In this document: in pieces, positions 1 through 7,722 of the stretch | How the letters are laid out: each line of letters opens with the position of its first letter | Numbering within the stretch: the stretch's first letter is position 1 | Assembly: GCF_015704865.1 (NCBI RefSeq) | Contig: NZ_JADQTO010000001.1 | Span: 516,959-580,958, forward strand | From: Actinoplanes aureus | Lineage (GTDB): Bacteria; Actinomycetota; Actinomycetes; Mycobacteriales; Micromonosporaceae | Reading direction: 5' to 3' | Length of the DNA stretch: 64,000 bases | Notes under the pieces: generated by a model | Database searches by the model: none | Seen by the model: the letters and a program-made list of their open reading frames with translations, nothing else | Told to the model about the DNA's origin: nothing | Program-made: the position numbers and the translations under genes

Positions 1-50
1 GGTGACGCCCAGCGCGGGGCGCCCGGGGGGTGCCCCCCCCCCCGCCGGGG

Positions 51-72
51 CCCCCCCCCCCCCCCCCCCCCC
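51..72. repeat. 22-base poly-C run at the end of a G/C-only stretch
   Basis: Bases 51-72 are an uninterrupted run of C, preceded from about position 14 by a stretch that is almost purely G and C with G-runs facing C-runs. It lies just upstream of the first permease gene. It could be a hairpin between a binding-protein gene outside the window and the permeases, or a sequencing/assembly error in very GC-rich DNA; the sequence alone cannot decide. Confidence 0.6.
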
Positions 73-104
73 ACGACTGGCGACCTTCGTAGTAGGAGTC
101 TCCC

Positions 105-1043
105 TTGGCAGTCATCACGGCCCCGGCTCCAGCCGGGCACAAGGCACCCGCATCCCCGGCCGGGGGCCGGCGAAGCCGCAAGCTCCGGGACAATCTGACC
201 GGGCACACGTTCCTGATCGGGGCGGTCCTCTGCTTCGCCCTCTTCATGTGGTACCCGATGATCCGCGGCCTCGTCATGAGCTTCCAGCGGACCCGTCGCG
301 GCGAGACCACCTGGGTCGGCTGGGACAACTACATCCGGATCATCGACGATCCCAGCTTCTGGATCGCCTGGAAGAACACCTTCTACTTCACCGCCCTCGC
401 GCTGGTCCTCGGGTTCGCGGTGCCGTTCTTCGTGGCGATCCTGCTCAACGAGTTCCGGCACGCCAAGGGGTATCTGCGGATCCTGGTCTACCTGCCGGTG
501 ATGCTGCCGCCGGCCTCGGCGCTCTTCCTCTTCAAGTTCTACGCGTACGACCCCAGCGAGGCGGGCCTGTTCAACGCGATCCTCACGGCGCTGAACCTGC
601 CGACGTCGGAGTGGATGCAGTCACCCACGATGACGATGCCGGCGATGGTGCTCGCCTCGACGTGGATGAACATGGGCAGCGCGGTGCTGATCTATCTGGC
701 GGCGCTGCAGAACATCCCCGGCGAGCTGTACGAGGCGGCCGAACTGGACGGCGCCGGGATCTGGAAGCGGATCTGGAACGTGACCATCCCGCAGACCCGG
801 CTGATCCTCGCGCTGCTGGCGATGCTGCAGATCGTCGCCACCATGCAGCTGTTCATCGAGCCGCTGATCCTCGCCAACGGCGCGGGCACCCAGGACTCGG
901 CGACGTCCGTCGCCTATCTGATCTACCAGCACGGCTTCTTCCAGAACGACCTCAACGGCGCCGCCGCGCTCGGCATGATCATGCTCGTGGTGCTGGCCGC
1001 CTTCTCCGCCGTCTACGTGCGGCTGAGCACGAAAGAGGACTAG
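105..1043 (+). CDS. Carbohydrate ABC transporter permease (MalF/UgpA-like)
   Basis: Integral membrane permease of a CUT1-type sugar ABC importer, 312 aa. The TTG start is chosen because GTAGGAG sits 7 nt upstream. About six hydrophobic segments are visible, the first near residues 35-55. The cytoplasmic EAA loop that docks on the ATPase is clear (EAAELDGAG, followed by the IP pair), about 80 residues from the C-terminus. It is followed after 7 nt by the partner permease. The substrate-binding protein expected upstream would be outside the window, and no ATPase is nearby, so a shared MsiK-type ATPase is likely. Substrate is inferred from the downstream GH13 and GH87 enzymes. Confidence 0.93.
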   Translation: MAVITAPAPAGHKAPASPAGGRRSRKLRDNLTGHTFLIGAVLCFALFMWYPMIRGLVMSFQRTRRGETTWVGWDNYIRIIDDPSFWIAWKNTFYFTALALVLGFAVPFFVAILLNEFRHAKGYLRILVYLPVMLPPASALFLFKFYAYDPSEAGLFNAILTALNLPTSEWMQSPTMTMPAMVLASTWMNMGSAVLIYLAALQNIPGELYEAAELDGAGIWKRIWNVTIPQTRLILALLAMLQIVATMQLFIEPLILANGAGTQDSATSVAYLIYQHGFFQNDLNGAAALGMIMLVVLAAFSAVYVRLSTKED

Positions 1044-1050
1044 GACGACC

Positions 1051-1938
1051 ATGGCACAGGACTCCGGAACCCGGACCCTCGTCTCGCAGTCGCAGCTCCG
1101 CCGCGGGCGCGGCAGGGCGATCTACTGGACGCTGCTCGCGGTCGTCGTGGTCGGCTTCACCCTGGTCTTCCTCGGGCCGCTCTACTGGATGGTCACCGGC
1201 GCGCTGAAGTCGGGCCAGGAGATCGCGCAGACCCCACCGTCGCTGTTCCCAAAGGATCCGCAGGTCCAGAACTACGTCGACGCGTGGAACAACCTGAAGC
1301 TCGCCAAGCTGCTGTTCAACACGTTCTACTACGCGGCCGGCGCGGTGCTGTTCCAGCTGGTCTTCGACACCGCGGCGGCGTACTCGCTGTCCAAGCTGCG
1401 GCCGGTCCTCGGCAACGTGATTCTCGGCCTGATGCTGGCGACGCTGATGATCCCGGCGATGGTCCTGATCGTCCCCCAGTACGTGACCGTGATCGACCTG
1501 CCGATCCTGCACATCAACCTGCTGGACTCGCCGTTCTCGATCTGGCTGCCGCTCGTCGCGAACGCGTTCAACATCTTTCTGCTGAAGCGGTTCTTCGACT
1601 CGATCCCGGAGGACCTGATGGCGGCGGCGTTCGTGGACGGCGCGACACCGCTGCGCACGCTCTGGTCGATCATCCTGCCGATGTCGCGTCCCATCCTCGG
1701 CGTGGTGGCGATCTTCTCGGTGACGGCGGTCTGGAAGGACTTCCTCTGGCCGAAGCTGGTCATGCCGTCGCCCGAGACCCGCACGGTCAGCGTCGGCATC
1801 TACGCCTTCGCCGGCGGCACCCCGATGAACGTGGTGATCGCCGCCTCGGTCATCGCCGCGATTCCCACCGTGATCATCTTCCTGATCTTCCAACGGAACA
1901 TCATGTCCGGCCTCACCGCGGGCAGCCTCAAGGGCTGA
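1051..1938 (+). CDS. Carbohydrate ABC transporter permease (MalG-like)
   Basis: Second permease of the sugar importer, 295 aa. The N-terminal ~25 residues are hydrophilic, then six membrane segments follow. The EAA-type loop reads MAAAFVDGATPLRTLW followed by ILP, typical of MalG partners. The C-terminus (GLTAGSLKG) resembles the usual MalG-family ending GLTAGAVKG. Only 7 nt separate it from the first permease, so the two should be co-translated and form a heterodimer. The next gene, an alpha-glucosidase, begins 71 nt downstream. Confidence 0.94.
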   Translation: MAQDSGTRTLVSQSQLRRGRGRAIYWTLLAVVVVGFTLVFLGPLYWMVTGALKSGQEIAQTPPSLFPKDPQVQNYVDAWNNLKLAKLLFNTFYYAAGAVLFQLVFDTAAAYSLSKLRPVLGNVILGLMLATLMIPAMVLIVPQYVTVIDLPILHINLLDSPFSIWLPLVANAFNIFLLKRFFDSIPEDLMAAAFVDGATPLRTLWSIILPMSRPILGVVAIFSVTAVWKDFLWPKLVMPSPETRTVSVGIYAFAGGTPMNVVIAASVIAAIPTVIIFLIFQRNIMSGLTAGSLKG

Positions 1939-2009
1939 GGCGGCCCGCCCGGCGCCGGAGGGTTCCGGCTGCAACAACGTACCTACGTAGCGACAGAAAG
2001 CAGGTGCTC

Positions 2010-3575
2010 GTGTCCACAACAGACGCCGGTCCGTGGTGGCGTAGCGCGGTGATCTACCAGGTGTACCCGCGGAGTTTCGCCGACGGCGACGGCGACGGGG
2101 TCGGGGACATCGACGGCATCCGTGCACGCCTGAACCACCTCCGCGACCTCGGGGTCGACGCGATCTGGATGAGCCCCTGGTACCCGTCGCCGATGGCCGA
2201 CGCCGGCTACGACGTGGCGGACTTCCGCGACATCGACCCGGTCTTCGGCACCCTCGCGGGCGCCGAGGCGCTGATCGCCGAGGCACACGCCGCCGGCATC
2301 CGGATGATCGTCGACATCGTCCCGAACCACATCTCCAGCGAGCACCCGTGGTTTCAGGCCGCCCTGGCCTCACCGGACGCACCGGAGCGCGAGTACTTCT
2401 GGTTCCGGAAGAGCGAGGAGATGCCGACGAACTGGCAGGGTGAGTTCGGTGGCACCACGTGGACCCAGGTGGGTGACCACTGGTACCTGCACCTGTTCAC
2501 CCCGCAGCAGCCGGACCTGAACTGGGAGCACCCCGTGGTGCAGGCCGAGTTCGAGGACATCCTGCGGTTCTGGTTCGACCGCGGCGTCGACGGCATCCGG
2601 ATCGACTCCGCGGCGCTGCTGCACAAGGACGCGGCGCTGCCCGAGGTCGTCGAGGACGCGCCGCACCCGTTCCACGACCTGGACCGGGTGCACGACGTGT
2701 ACCGGTCGTGGCGGCGGATCGCCGACGAGTACCCGGACCGGGCGCTGATCGGCGAGGTGTGGATGCCCGAGGTCGAGCGGTTCACCAACTACCTGCGCGC
2801 CGACGAGCTGCACGCGGCGTTCAACTTCGACTTCCTCGGGTGCGCGTGGGACCCGTACCTCATGAAGGCCTGCATCGATCGCACGCTGGAGGCACATGCC
2901 GGGGTCGGCGCACCGCCCACCTGGGTGCTCTCCAACCACGACGTCACCCGCCACGTCACCCGGTACGGCCGCGAGGACACCACGTTCAGCTTCGACAACA
3001 ACCTCGACGGCACCCCGGTCGACCTGGAGCTGGGCACCCGCCGGGCCCGGGCCGCCGCGCTGCTCTCCCTGTCGCTGCCCGGCGCCGCCTACGTCTACCA
3101 GGGCGAGGAGCTGGGTCTCTGGGAGAACGAGAACATCCCGGTGGAGCAGATCCAGGACCCGATGTACGGCCGCCGCGGCCACACCCGCGACGGTTGCCGG
3201 GTCCCGCTGCCCTGGTCCGGCGACGAACCGCCGTTCGGCTTCAGCTCTGCCACTCCCTGGCTCCCCCAGCCCCAGGAGTGGAAGGACCGGACGGTTCAGG
3301 CACAGACCGGCGACCCCAGCTCGATGCTCGAGCTGTACCGGTCGGCGATCGCGCTGCGCCGCGCCGAGCCGGCCCTGCACTCCGACGACTTCGCCTGGCT
3401 GGACGCCGATCCCGGCGTGCTCGCCTACTCCCGCGGCGAGCGCTTCACCTGCGTACTCAATCTGTCCGGTGCCGATGTCGCCCTGCCGGACCATGCTTCG
3501 CTGCTGCTCGCCAGCGGCCCCCTCAACGGCGGTCTCCTCCCCCCGGACACCGCCGTCTGGCTGCGAGCGCACTGA
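2010..3575 (+). CDS. GH13 alpha-glucosidase (oligo-alpha-glucosidase)
   Basis: Predicted cytoplasmic alpha-glucosidase of glycoside hydrolase family 13, 521 aa, no signal peptide. The frame is open upstream to 1284, but the GTG at 2010 is preceded by AGAAAGCAGG and gives the usual N-terminus (WWRSAVIYQVYPRSF). Conserved regions are intact: nucleophile D199 in GIRIDSA, acid/base E249 in LIGEVW, and D311 in SNHD. The C-terminal ~80 residues form the short beta domain. It follows two sugar permeases and precedes a secreted alpha-1,3-glucanase, so it probably hydrolyses imported alpha-gluco-oligosaccharides to glucose. The exact linkage specificity cannot be read from sequence. Confidence 0.93.
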   Translation: MSTTDAGPWWRSAVIYQVYPRSFADGDGDGVGDIDGIRARLNHLRDLGVDAIWMSPWYPSPMADAGYDVADFRDIDPVFGTLAGAEALIAEAHAAGIRMIVDIVPNHISSEHPWFQAALASPDAPEREYFWFRKSEEMPTNWQGEFGGTTWTQVGDHWYLHLFTPQQPDLNWEHPVVQAEFEDILRFWFDRGVDGIRIDSAALLHKDAALPEVVEDAPHPFHDLDRVHDVYRSWRRIADEYPDRALIGEVWMPEVERFTNYLRADELHAAFNFDFLGCAWDPYLMKACIDRTLEAHAGVGAPPTWVLSNHDVTRHVTRYGREDTTFSFDNNLDGTPVDLELGTRRARAAALLSLSLPGAAYVYQGEELGLWENENIPVEQIQDPMYGRRGHTRDGCRVPLPWSGDEPPFGFSSATPWLPQPQEWKDRTVQAQTGDPSSMLELYRSAIALRRAEPALHSDDFAWLDADPGVLAYSRGERFTCVLNLSGADVALPDHASLLLASGPLNGGLLPPDTAVWLRAH

Positions 3576-3580
3576 GTCGT

Positions 3581-3616
3581 CCGGTCGCCAGCGGTTCCAC
3601 CGCCGCCGGCGACCGG
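3581..3616 (+). terminator. Intercistronic hairpin
   Basis: CCGGTCGCC (3581-3589) and GGCGACCGG (3608-3616) form a perfect 9-bp stem; inside it GCGG/CCGC can pair again. There is no T-run. It lies between the alpha-glucosidase stop and the glucanase start, so it may be a partial terminator or an mRNA-stabilising element that sets different levels for the secreted enzyme. Confidence 0.4.
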
Positions 3617-3648
3617 CGTCCCCACCCCATCCCTAGAGAGGCGCTCCC

Positions 3649-6600
3649 ATGTCTCGACTAAAGGTGCTCGCGGTCGTCGCGGGCATCACGGCAGCTCTCC
3701 TGTATGCGCCTGCGGCGCAGGCCGCCGGTCCCAATCTGGCGGCCGGCAAGACCTTCAGCGCCAGCAGCTTCACCGACGTCTACCCGGCCGGCAACGCCGG
3801 CGACGGCAACGCCAACACCTACTGGGAATCCAGCAACAACGCCTTCCCACAGTGGCTGCAGGTCGACCTGGGCACCGCCACCCAGGTCAACCAGGCGATC
3901 CTCAAGCTGCCGCCGGCCGCCGCCTGGGCCACCCGGACGCAGACGCTGACCATCCAGGGCAGCACCAACGGCACCTCGTTCAGCACGCTCAAGGCGAGCG
4001 CCGGCTACACCTTCAACCCGGCCTCCGGCAACACCGTGACCGTGGACTTCACCGCGGCCAGCGCCCGGTTCGTCCGGCTGAACTTCACCGGCAACACCGG
4101 CTGGGGCGCGGGTCAGCTCTCCGAGCTGGAGATCTACGGCCCGGTGAGCGGGGACAGCCAGGCGCCGAGCGCGCCCGGGAATCTGGCCTACACGCAGCCC
4201 GCGAGTGGGCAGATCCGGCTCACCTGGAACGCGTCGACCGACAACGTCGGCGTGACCGGCTACGACGTCTACGCCAACGGCGCGTTGCGGACCAGCGTCG
4301 CCGGGAACGTACTGACCTACACCGACAACCAGCCGGACAGCGCGACCGTGTCGTACTACGTGCGGGCCAAGGACGCGGCCGGCAACGTGTCGTCGAACAG
4401 CAACACGGTGACCCGCAACGGCGCGACCGGTGACAGCCAGGCGCCGACCACGCCGGGCACGCTCTCCTACACCCAGCCGGCCAGCGGGCAGATCCGCCTG
4501 GCCTGGGGCGCGTCCACCGACAACGTGGGCGTGACCGGCTACAACGTCTACGCCAACGGGGCGCTGAAGACCACGGTGACCGGGCTGACCTACACCGACA
4601 GCCAGCCGGACACGGCGACCGTGGCGTACTACGTCAAGGCGCGGGACGCGGCGGGCAACGAGTCGGCGGCGTCGAACACGGTGACCCGGACCGGCAGCAA
4701 CCCGGGCACCGGGACGAACCTCGCGGTGGGCAAGCCGATCGAGGCGTCGTCGACCATCCACACCTTCGTGGCCACCAACGCGAACGACAACGACACGGCC
4801 ACCTACTGGGAGGGCAGCGCGTACCCGGCGAACCTGACCGTGAAGCTGGGCGCCAACGCCACCGTGCAGTCGGTGGTGGTCAAGCTCAACCCGGCCACCG
4901 AGTGGGGCACCCGCCAGCAGACTTTCTCGATCCAGGGTCGCGAGCAGTCGGCGTCCGGGTTCTCGACGATCACCGGCTCGGCGACGTACACCTTCAACCC
5001 GGCGAGCGGCAACACGGTGACCGTCCCGGTCAGCGCGACCGCCGCGGACCTGCGCCTCTCCTTCACCGCCAACACCGGCGCGCCGAGCGGCCAGGTCGCG
5101 GAACTCCAGGTGATCGGCACGGCGGCGCCGAACCCGGACCTCACGGTCAGCGCGATGTCGTTCACTCCGGCTTCGCCGGTCGAGACCGACGCGATCACGG
5201 TGTCGGCCACTGTGCGCAACGCGGGCACGGCCGCATCCCCGGCCTCCAACGTCAACATCTATCTGGGTACGACCAGAGCCGGCACTTTCGCTGTCCCGGC
5301 CCTCGCGGCCGGCGCCTCGACAACGGTCTCCGGTTCGATCGGGGCCCGCGACGCCGGCAGCTACGCGCTCTCGGCAAAGGTGGACGAGGCGAACACGGTC
5401 ATCGAGACCAACGACGCGAACAACTCGTACACCAACCCGTCCTCCCTCGTGGTGGCGCAGGTCAGCAGCTCCGACCTGGTCGCCTCGGTGGTCAACTGGT
5501 CCCCGGGCAACCCGGCGGCCGGCAACACGGTCACCTTCTCGGTTGTTCTGAAGAACCAGGGCACCGCGGCGACCACGGGCGGCGCGCACGGCGTCACCGT
5601 GACCGTGCTGAACGGCACCTCGGTAGTCCGTACCCTGACCGGGTCGTACACCGGAACCCTGGCCGCCGGTGCCTCCTCGCCGGCGATCAACCTGGGCACC
5701 TGGACCGCGGCGAACGGCCGGTACACGGTCCGGACCGTGGTCGCGGTGGACGGCAACGAGCTGGCGGTCAAGCAGGCCAACAACACCAGCGAGAAGCCGT
5801 TCTTCGTGGGCCGCGGCGCGAACATGCCGTACGACATGTACGAGGCCGAGGACGGGCAGACCGGTGGCGGCGCGGCGGTGGTCGGTCCCAACCGGACGGT
5901 CGGCGACCTGGCCGGCGAGGCGTCCGGGCGCCGGGCGGTCACGCTCAACCAGACCGGGGCGTACGTGCAGTGGACCACCCGGGCGGCGACCAACACCGTG
6001 GTGGCCCGGTTCTCCATCCCGGACGGCACGAACAGCTCGATTAACGTGTACGTCAACGGGTCGCTGAACAAGACCCTGCCGCTGACCTCGAAGTACGCCT
6101 GGCTCTACGGCAACGAGACCAACCCGCAGAACTCGGGCACCGGTCCGCGCCACATCTACGACGAGGCGAACATCATGCTGACCGGATCGTTCCCGGCCGG
6201 CACCACTCTTCGCCTCCAGAAGGACGCGGCGAACAGCGGCAGCATCGCGATCGACTTCATCAACACCGAGCAGGTCGCACCGGTCGCCAACCCGGATCCG
6301 GCCCGCTACGTCGTGCCGGCCGGGTTCGACCACCAGTCGGTGCAGAACGCGCTGGACACCGCCCGCCAGGACAGCACCAAGATCGGTGTCTACCTGCCGG
6401 CCGGTGACTACCAGACGTCGAACAAGTTCCAGGTCTACGGCAAGTCGCTGCGGGTCATCGGCGCCGGCCCCTGGTACACCCGCTTCCACACCCCGTCCAC
6501 GCAGTCCGAGACGGACGCCGGCTTCCGGGCCGACGCCACCGCCAACGGGTCGACGTTCGCCAACTTCGCGTTCTTCGGCAACTACACGATCCGCATCGAC

Positions 6601-7464
6601 GGTCCCGGCAAGGTGTTCGACCTGGCCAACGTCGCCGACATCACGATCGACAACATCTGGGCCGAGCACACGGTGTGCCTCTACTGGGGTGCCAACACCG
6701 ACCGGATGAAGATCACCAACTCGCGGATCCGGAACATGTTCGCCGACGGCGTCAACATGACCAACGGCAGCACCGACAACCTGGTCGACAACAACGACGC
6801 CCGGGCCACCGGTGACGACAGCTTCGCGTTGTTCTCGGCCATCGACGCCGGCGGCGCGGACGAGATCAACAACGTCTACTCGAACCTGTCCAGCACGCTG
6901 ACCTGGCGCGCCGCGGGCATCGCGGTCTACGGCGGGTACGCCAACACGTTCAAGAACATCTACATCGCGGACACCCTGGTCTACTCGGGCATCACGATCA
7001 GCTCGCTGGACTTCGGTTACCCGATGAACGGATTCGGCGCCAACCCGCCGACCGTCTTCGACAACATCTCGATCGTCCGGGCCGGTGGCCACTTCTGGGG
7101 CAACCAGGTCTTCCCGGCGATCTGGGTGTTCAGCGCGTCGAAGGTGTTCCAGGGCATCCGGGTGTCGAACGTCGACATCGTCGACCCGACCTACTCCGGG
7201 ATCATGTTCCAGACCAACTACGTGGGCGGTCAGCCGCAGAACCCGATCAAGGACATCGTCTTCACGAACGTGTCCATCAGCGGGGCGCGCAAGAGCGGTG
7301 ACGCGTACGACGCCAAGTCCGGTTACGGCATCTGGGCCAACCCGATGCCGGAGGCCGGGCAGGGTCCCGCGGTCGGCTCGGCGACCTTCAACAACCTCCA
7401 GTTGAGCAACAACTTCAAGGACATCGAGAACCCGACCAGCACGTTCACCATCATCCGCAACTGA
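3649..7464 (+). CDS. Secreted multidomain GH87 alpha-1,3-glucanase (mutanase/mycodextranase)
   Basis: Secreted endo-type alpha-glucanase, 1271 aa. Residues 1-26 are a signal peptide ending AAQAA. Then come an F5/8C (CBM32-like) domain (~27-165), two near-identical Fn3 domains (~170-350), a second F5/8C domain (~356-492), two CARDB domains (~495-600, ~607-722), a CBM35-like module beginning YEAEDG (~728-875) and a right-handed beta-helix catalytic domain (~884-1271). D1033 in ADGVN and the pair D1056-D1057 in TGDDS have the same 23-residue spacing as the catalytic aspartates I recall for GH87 Agl-KA/Agl-FH1. AGAGAGG lies before the ATG. It follows a sugar importer and GH13 enzyme, so products of fungal or bacterial alpha-1,3-glucan are probably taken up by that system. 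Confidence 0.88.
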   Translation: MSRLKVLAVVAGITAALLYAPAAQAAGPNLAAGKTFSASSFTDVYPAGNAGDGNANTYWESSNNAFPQWLQVDLGTATQVNQAILKLPPAAAWATRTQTLTIQGSTNGTSFSTLKASAGYTFNPASGNTVTVDFTAASARFVRLNFTGNTGWGAGQLSELEIYGPVSGDSQAPSAPGNLAYTQPASGQIRLTWNASTDNVGVTGYDVYANGALRTSVAGNVLTYTDNQPDSATVSYYVRAKDAAGNVSSNSNTVTRNGATGDSQAPTTPGTLSYTQPASGQIRLAWGASTDNVGVTGYNVYANGALKTTVTGLTYTDSQPDTATVAYYVKARDAAGNESAASNTVTRTGSNPGTGTNLAVGKPIEASSTIHTFVATNANDNDTATYWEGSAYPANLTVKLGANATVQSVVVKLNPATEWGTRQQTFSIQGREQSASGFSTITGSATYTFNPASGNTVTVPVSATAADLRLSFTANTGAPSGQVAELQVIGTAAPNPDLTVSAMSFTPASPVETDAITVSATVRNAGTAASPASNVNIYLGTTRAGTFAVPALAAGASTTVSGSIGARDAGSYALSAKVDEANTVIETNDANNSYTNPSSLVVAQVSSSDLVASVVNWSPGNPAAGNTVTFSVVLKNQGTAATTGGAHGVTVTVLNGTSVVRTLTGSYTGTLAAGASSPAINLGTWTAANGRYTVRTVVAVDGNELAVKQANNTSEKPFFVGRGANMPYDMYEAEDGQTGGGAAVVGPNRTVGDLAGEASGRRAVTLNQTGAYVQWTTRAATNTVVARFSIPDGTNSSINVYVNGSLNKTLPLTSKYAWLYGNETNPQNSGTGPRHIYDEANIMLTGSFPAGTTLRLQKDAANSGSIAIDFINTEQVAPVANPDPARYVVPAGFDHQSVQNALDTARQDSTKIGVYLPAGDYQTSNKFQVYGKSLRVIGAGPWYTRFHTPSTQSETDAGFRADATANGSTFANFAFFGNYTIRIDGPGKVFDLANVADITIDNIWAEHTVCLYWGANTDRMKITNSRIRNMFADGVNMTNGSTDNLVDNNDARATGDDSFALFSAIDAGGADEINNVYSNLSSTLTWRAAGIAVYGGYANTFKNIYIADTLVYSGITISSLDFGYPMNGFGANPPTVFDNISIVRAGGHFWGNQVFPAIWVFSASKVFQGIRVSNVDIVDPTYSGIMFQTNYVGGQPQNPIKDIVFTNVSISGARKSGDAYDAKSGYGIWANPMPEAGQGPAVGSATFNNLQLSNNFKDIENPTSTFTIIRN
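4153..4701 (+). repeat. Tandem duplicated Fn3 domain coding repeat
   Basis: Two consecutive Fn3 modules within the GH87 gene are very similar at protein and DNA level; both begin with GACAGCCAGGCGCCGA (4153 and 4432), an offset of 279 nt. Shared residues include YTQPASGQIRL and ASTDNVGVTGY. This looks like a fairly recent in-frame duplication that lengthened the linker between binding modules. Confidence 0.75.
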
Positions 7465-7471
7465 CCGATCC

Positions 7472-7500
7472 GCCGGGGCCCGCGCAACGCAGGCCCCGGC
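7472..7500 (+). terminator. Hairpin after the glucanase gene
   Basis: GCCGGGGCC (7472-7480) and GGCCCCGGC (7492-7500) make a perfect 9-bp stem with an 11-nt loop, 8 nt after the glucanase stop. It is a GC-rich stem without T-run, typical of actinobacterial terminators, at the end of the sugar operon. Confidence 0.65.
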
Positions 7501-7720
7501 CCAACCCCAGCGCCGCCTCGCGGCGCACGACACAGCACTGACCAAGGGCCATACCCGACCGGCCCACACCCCAGCCGGCCCAACGCCAGCGCCGCGTCGC
7601 AGCGCGCGAGACAGCACTGAGCGAGGGCCAGACCCCGGCTGGCCCAACGCCCGGGTGGCCCAACGTGGGCGTCTTGCGGGGTGCGAGACAGCACTGGGTG
7701 AGGGCTGGATTTGCCTGGTG
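7499..7720. repeat. Three degenerate 79-80 bp repeats between convergent genes
   Basis: The intergenic region holds three diverging copies beginning GCCCAAC at 7499, 7578 and 7658, each carrying a form of GAGACAGCACTG about 30 nt later (copy 1: GACACAGCACTG). Copy 1 contains GCGCCGC-CTC-GCGGCGC, a perfect hairpin; in copy 2 the stem has one mismatch and in copy 3 it is lost. No reading frame in it looks real. The function is unknown; it may be remnants of a small interspersed hairpin element. Confidence 0.55.
7708..7720. repeat. 13-bp direct repeat, copy 1 (copy 2 at 9948-9960)
   Basis: GATTTGCCTGGTG occurs here, 2 bp beyond the stop of the SulP-carbonic anhydrase gene, and again at 9948-9960, about 100 bp upstream of its start, in the same orientation. 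The repeats therefore bracket exactly one gene. No integrase or transposase is present, so this may be chance or an old insertion scar. Confidence 0.35.
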
Positions 7721-7722
7721 GG

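Noticed and set aside
1284..2009. Upstream extension of the alpha-glucosidase frame
   Set aside because: It overlaps the MalG-like gene in another frame and is Arg/Asp-rich; normal GH13 length starts at 2010.
3658..7647. 1329-aa open frame antisense to the glucanase gene
   Set aside because: It is a by-product of high GC at third positions; the plus strand has a signal peptide and clear domains, while the antisense frame is Arg/Val/Asp-rich with no family features.
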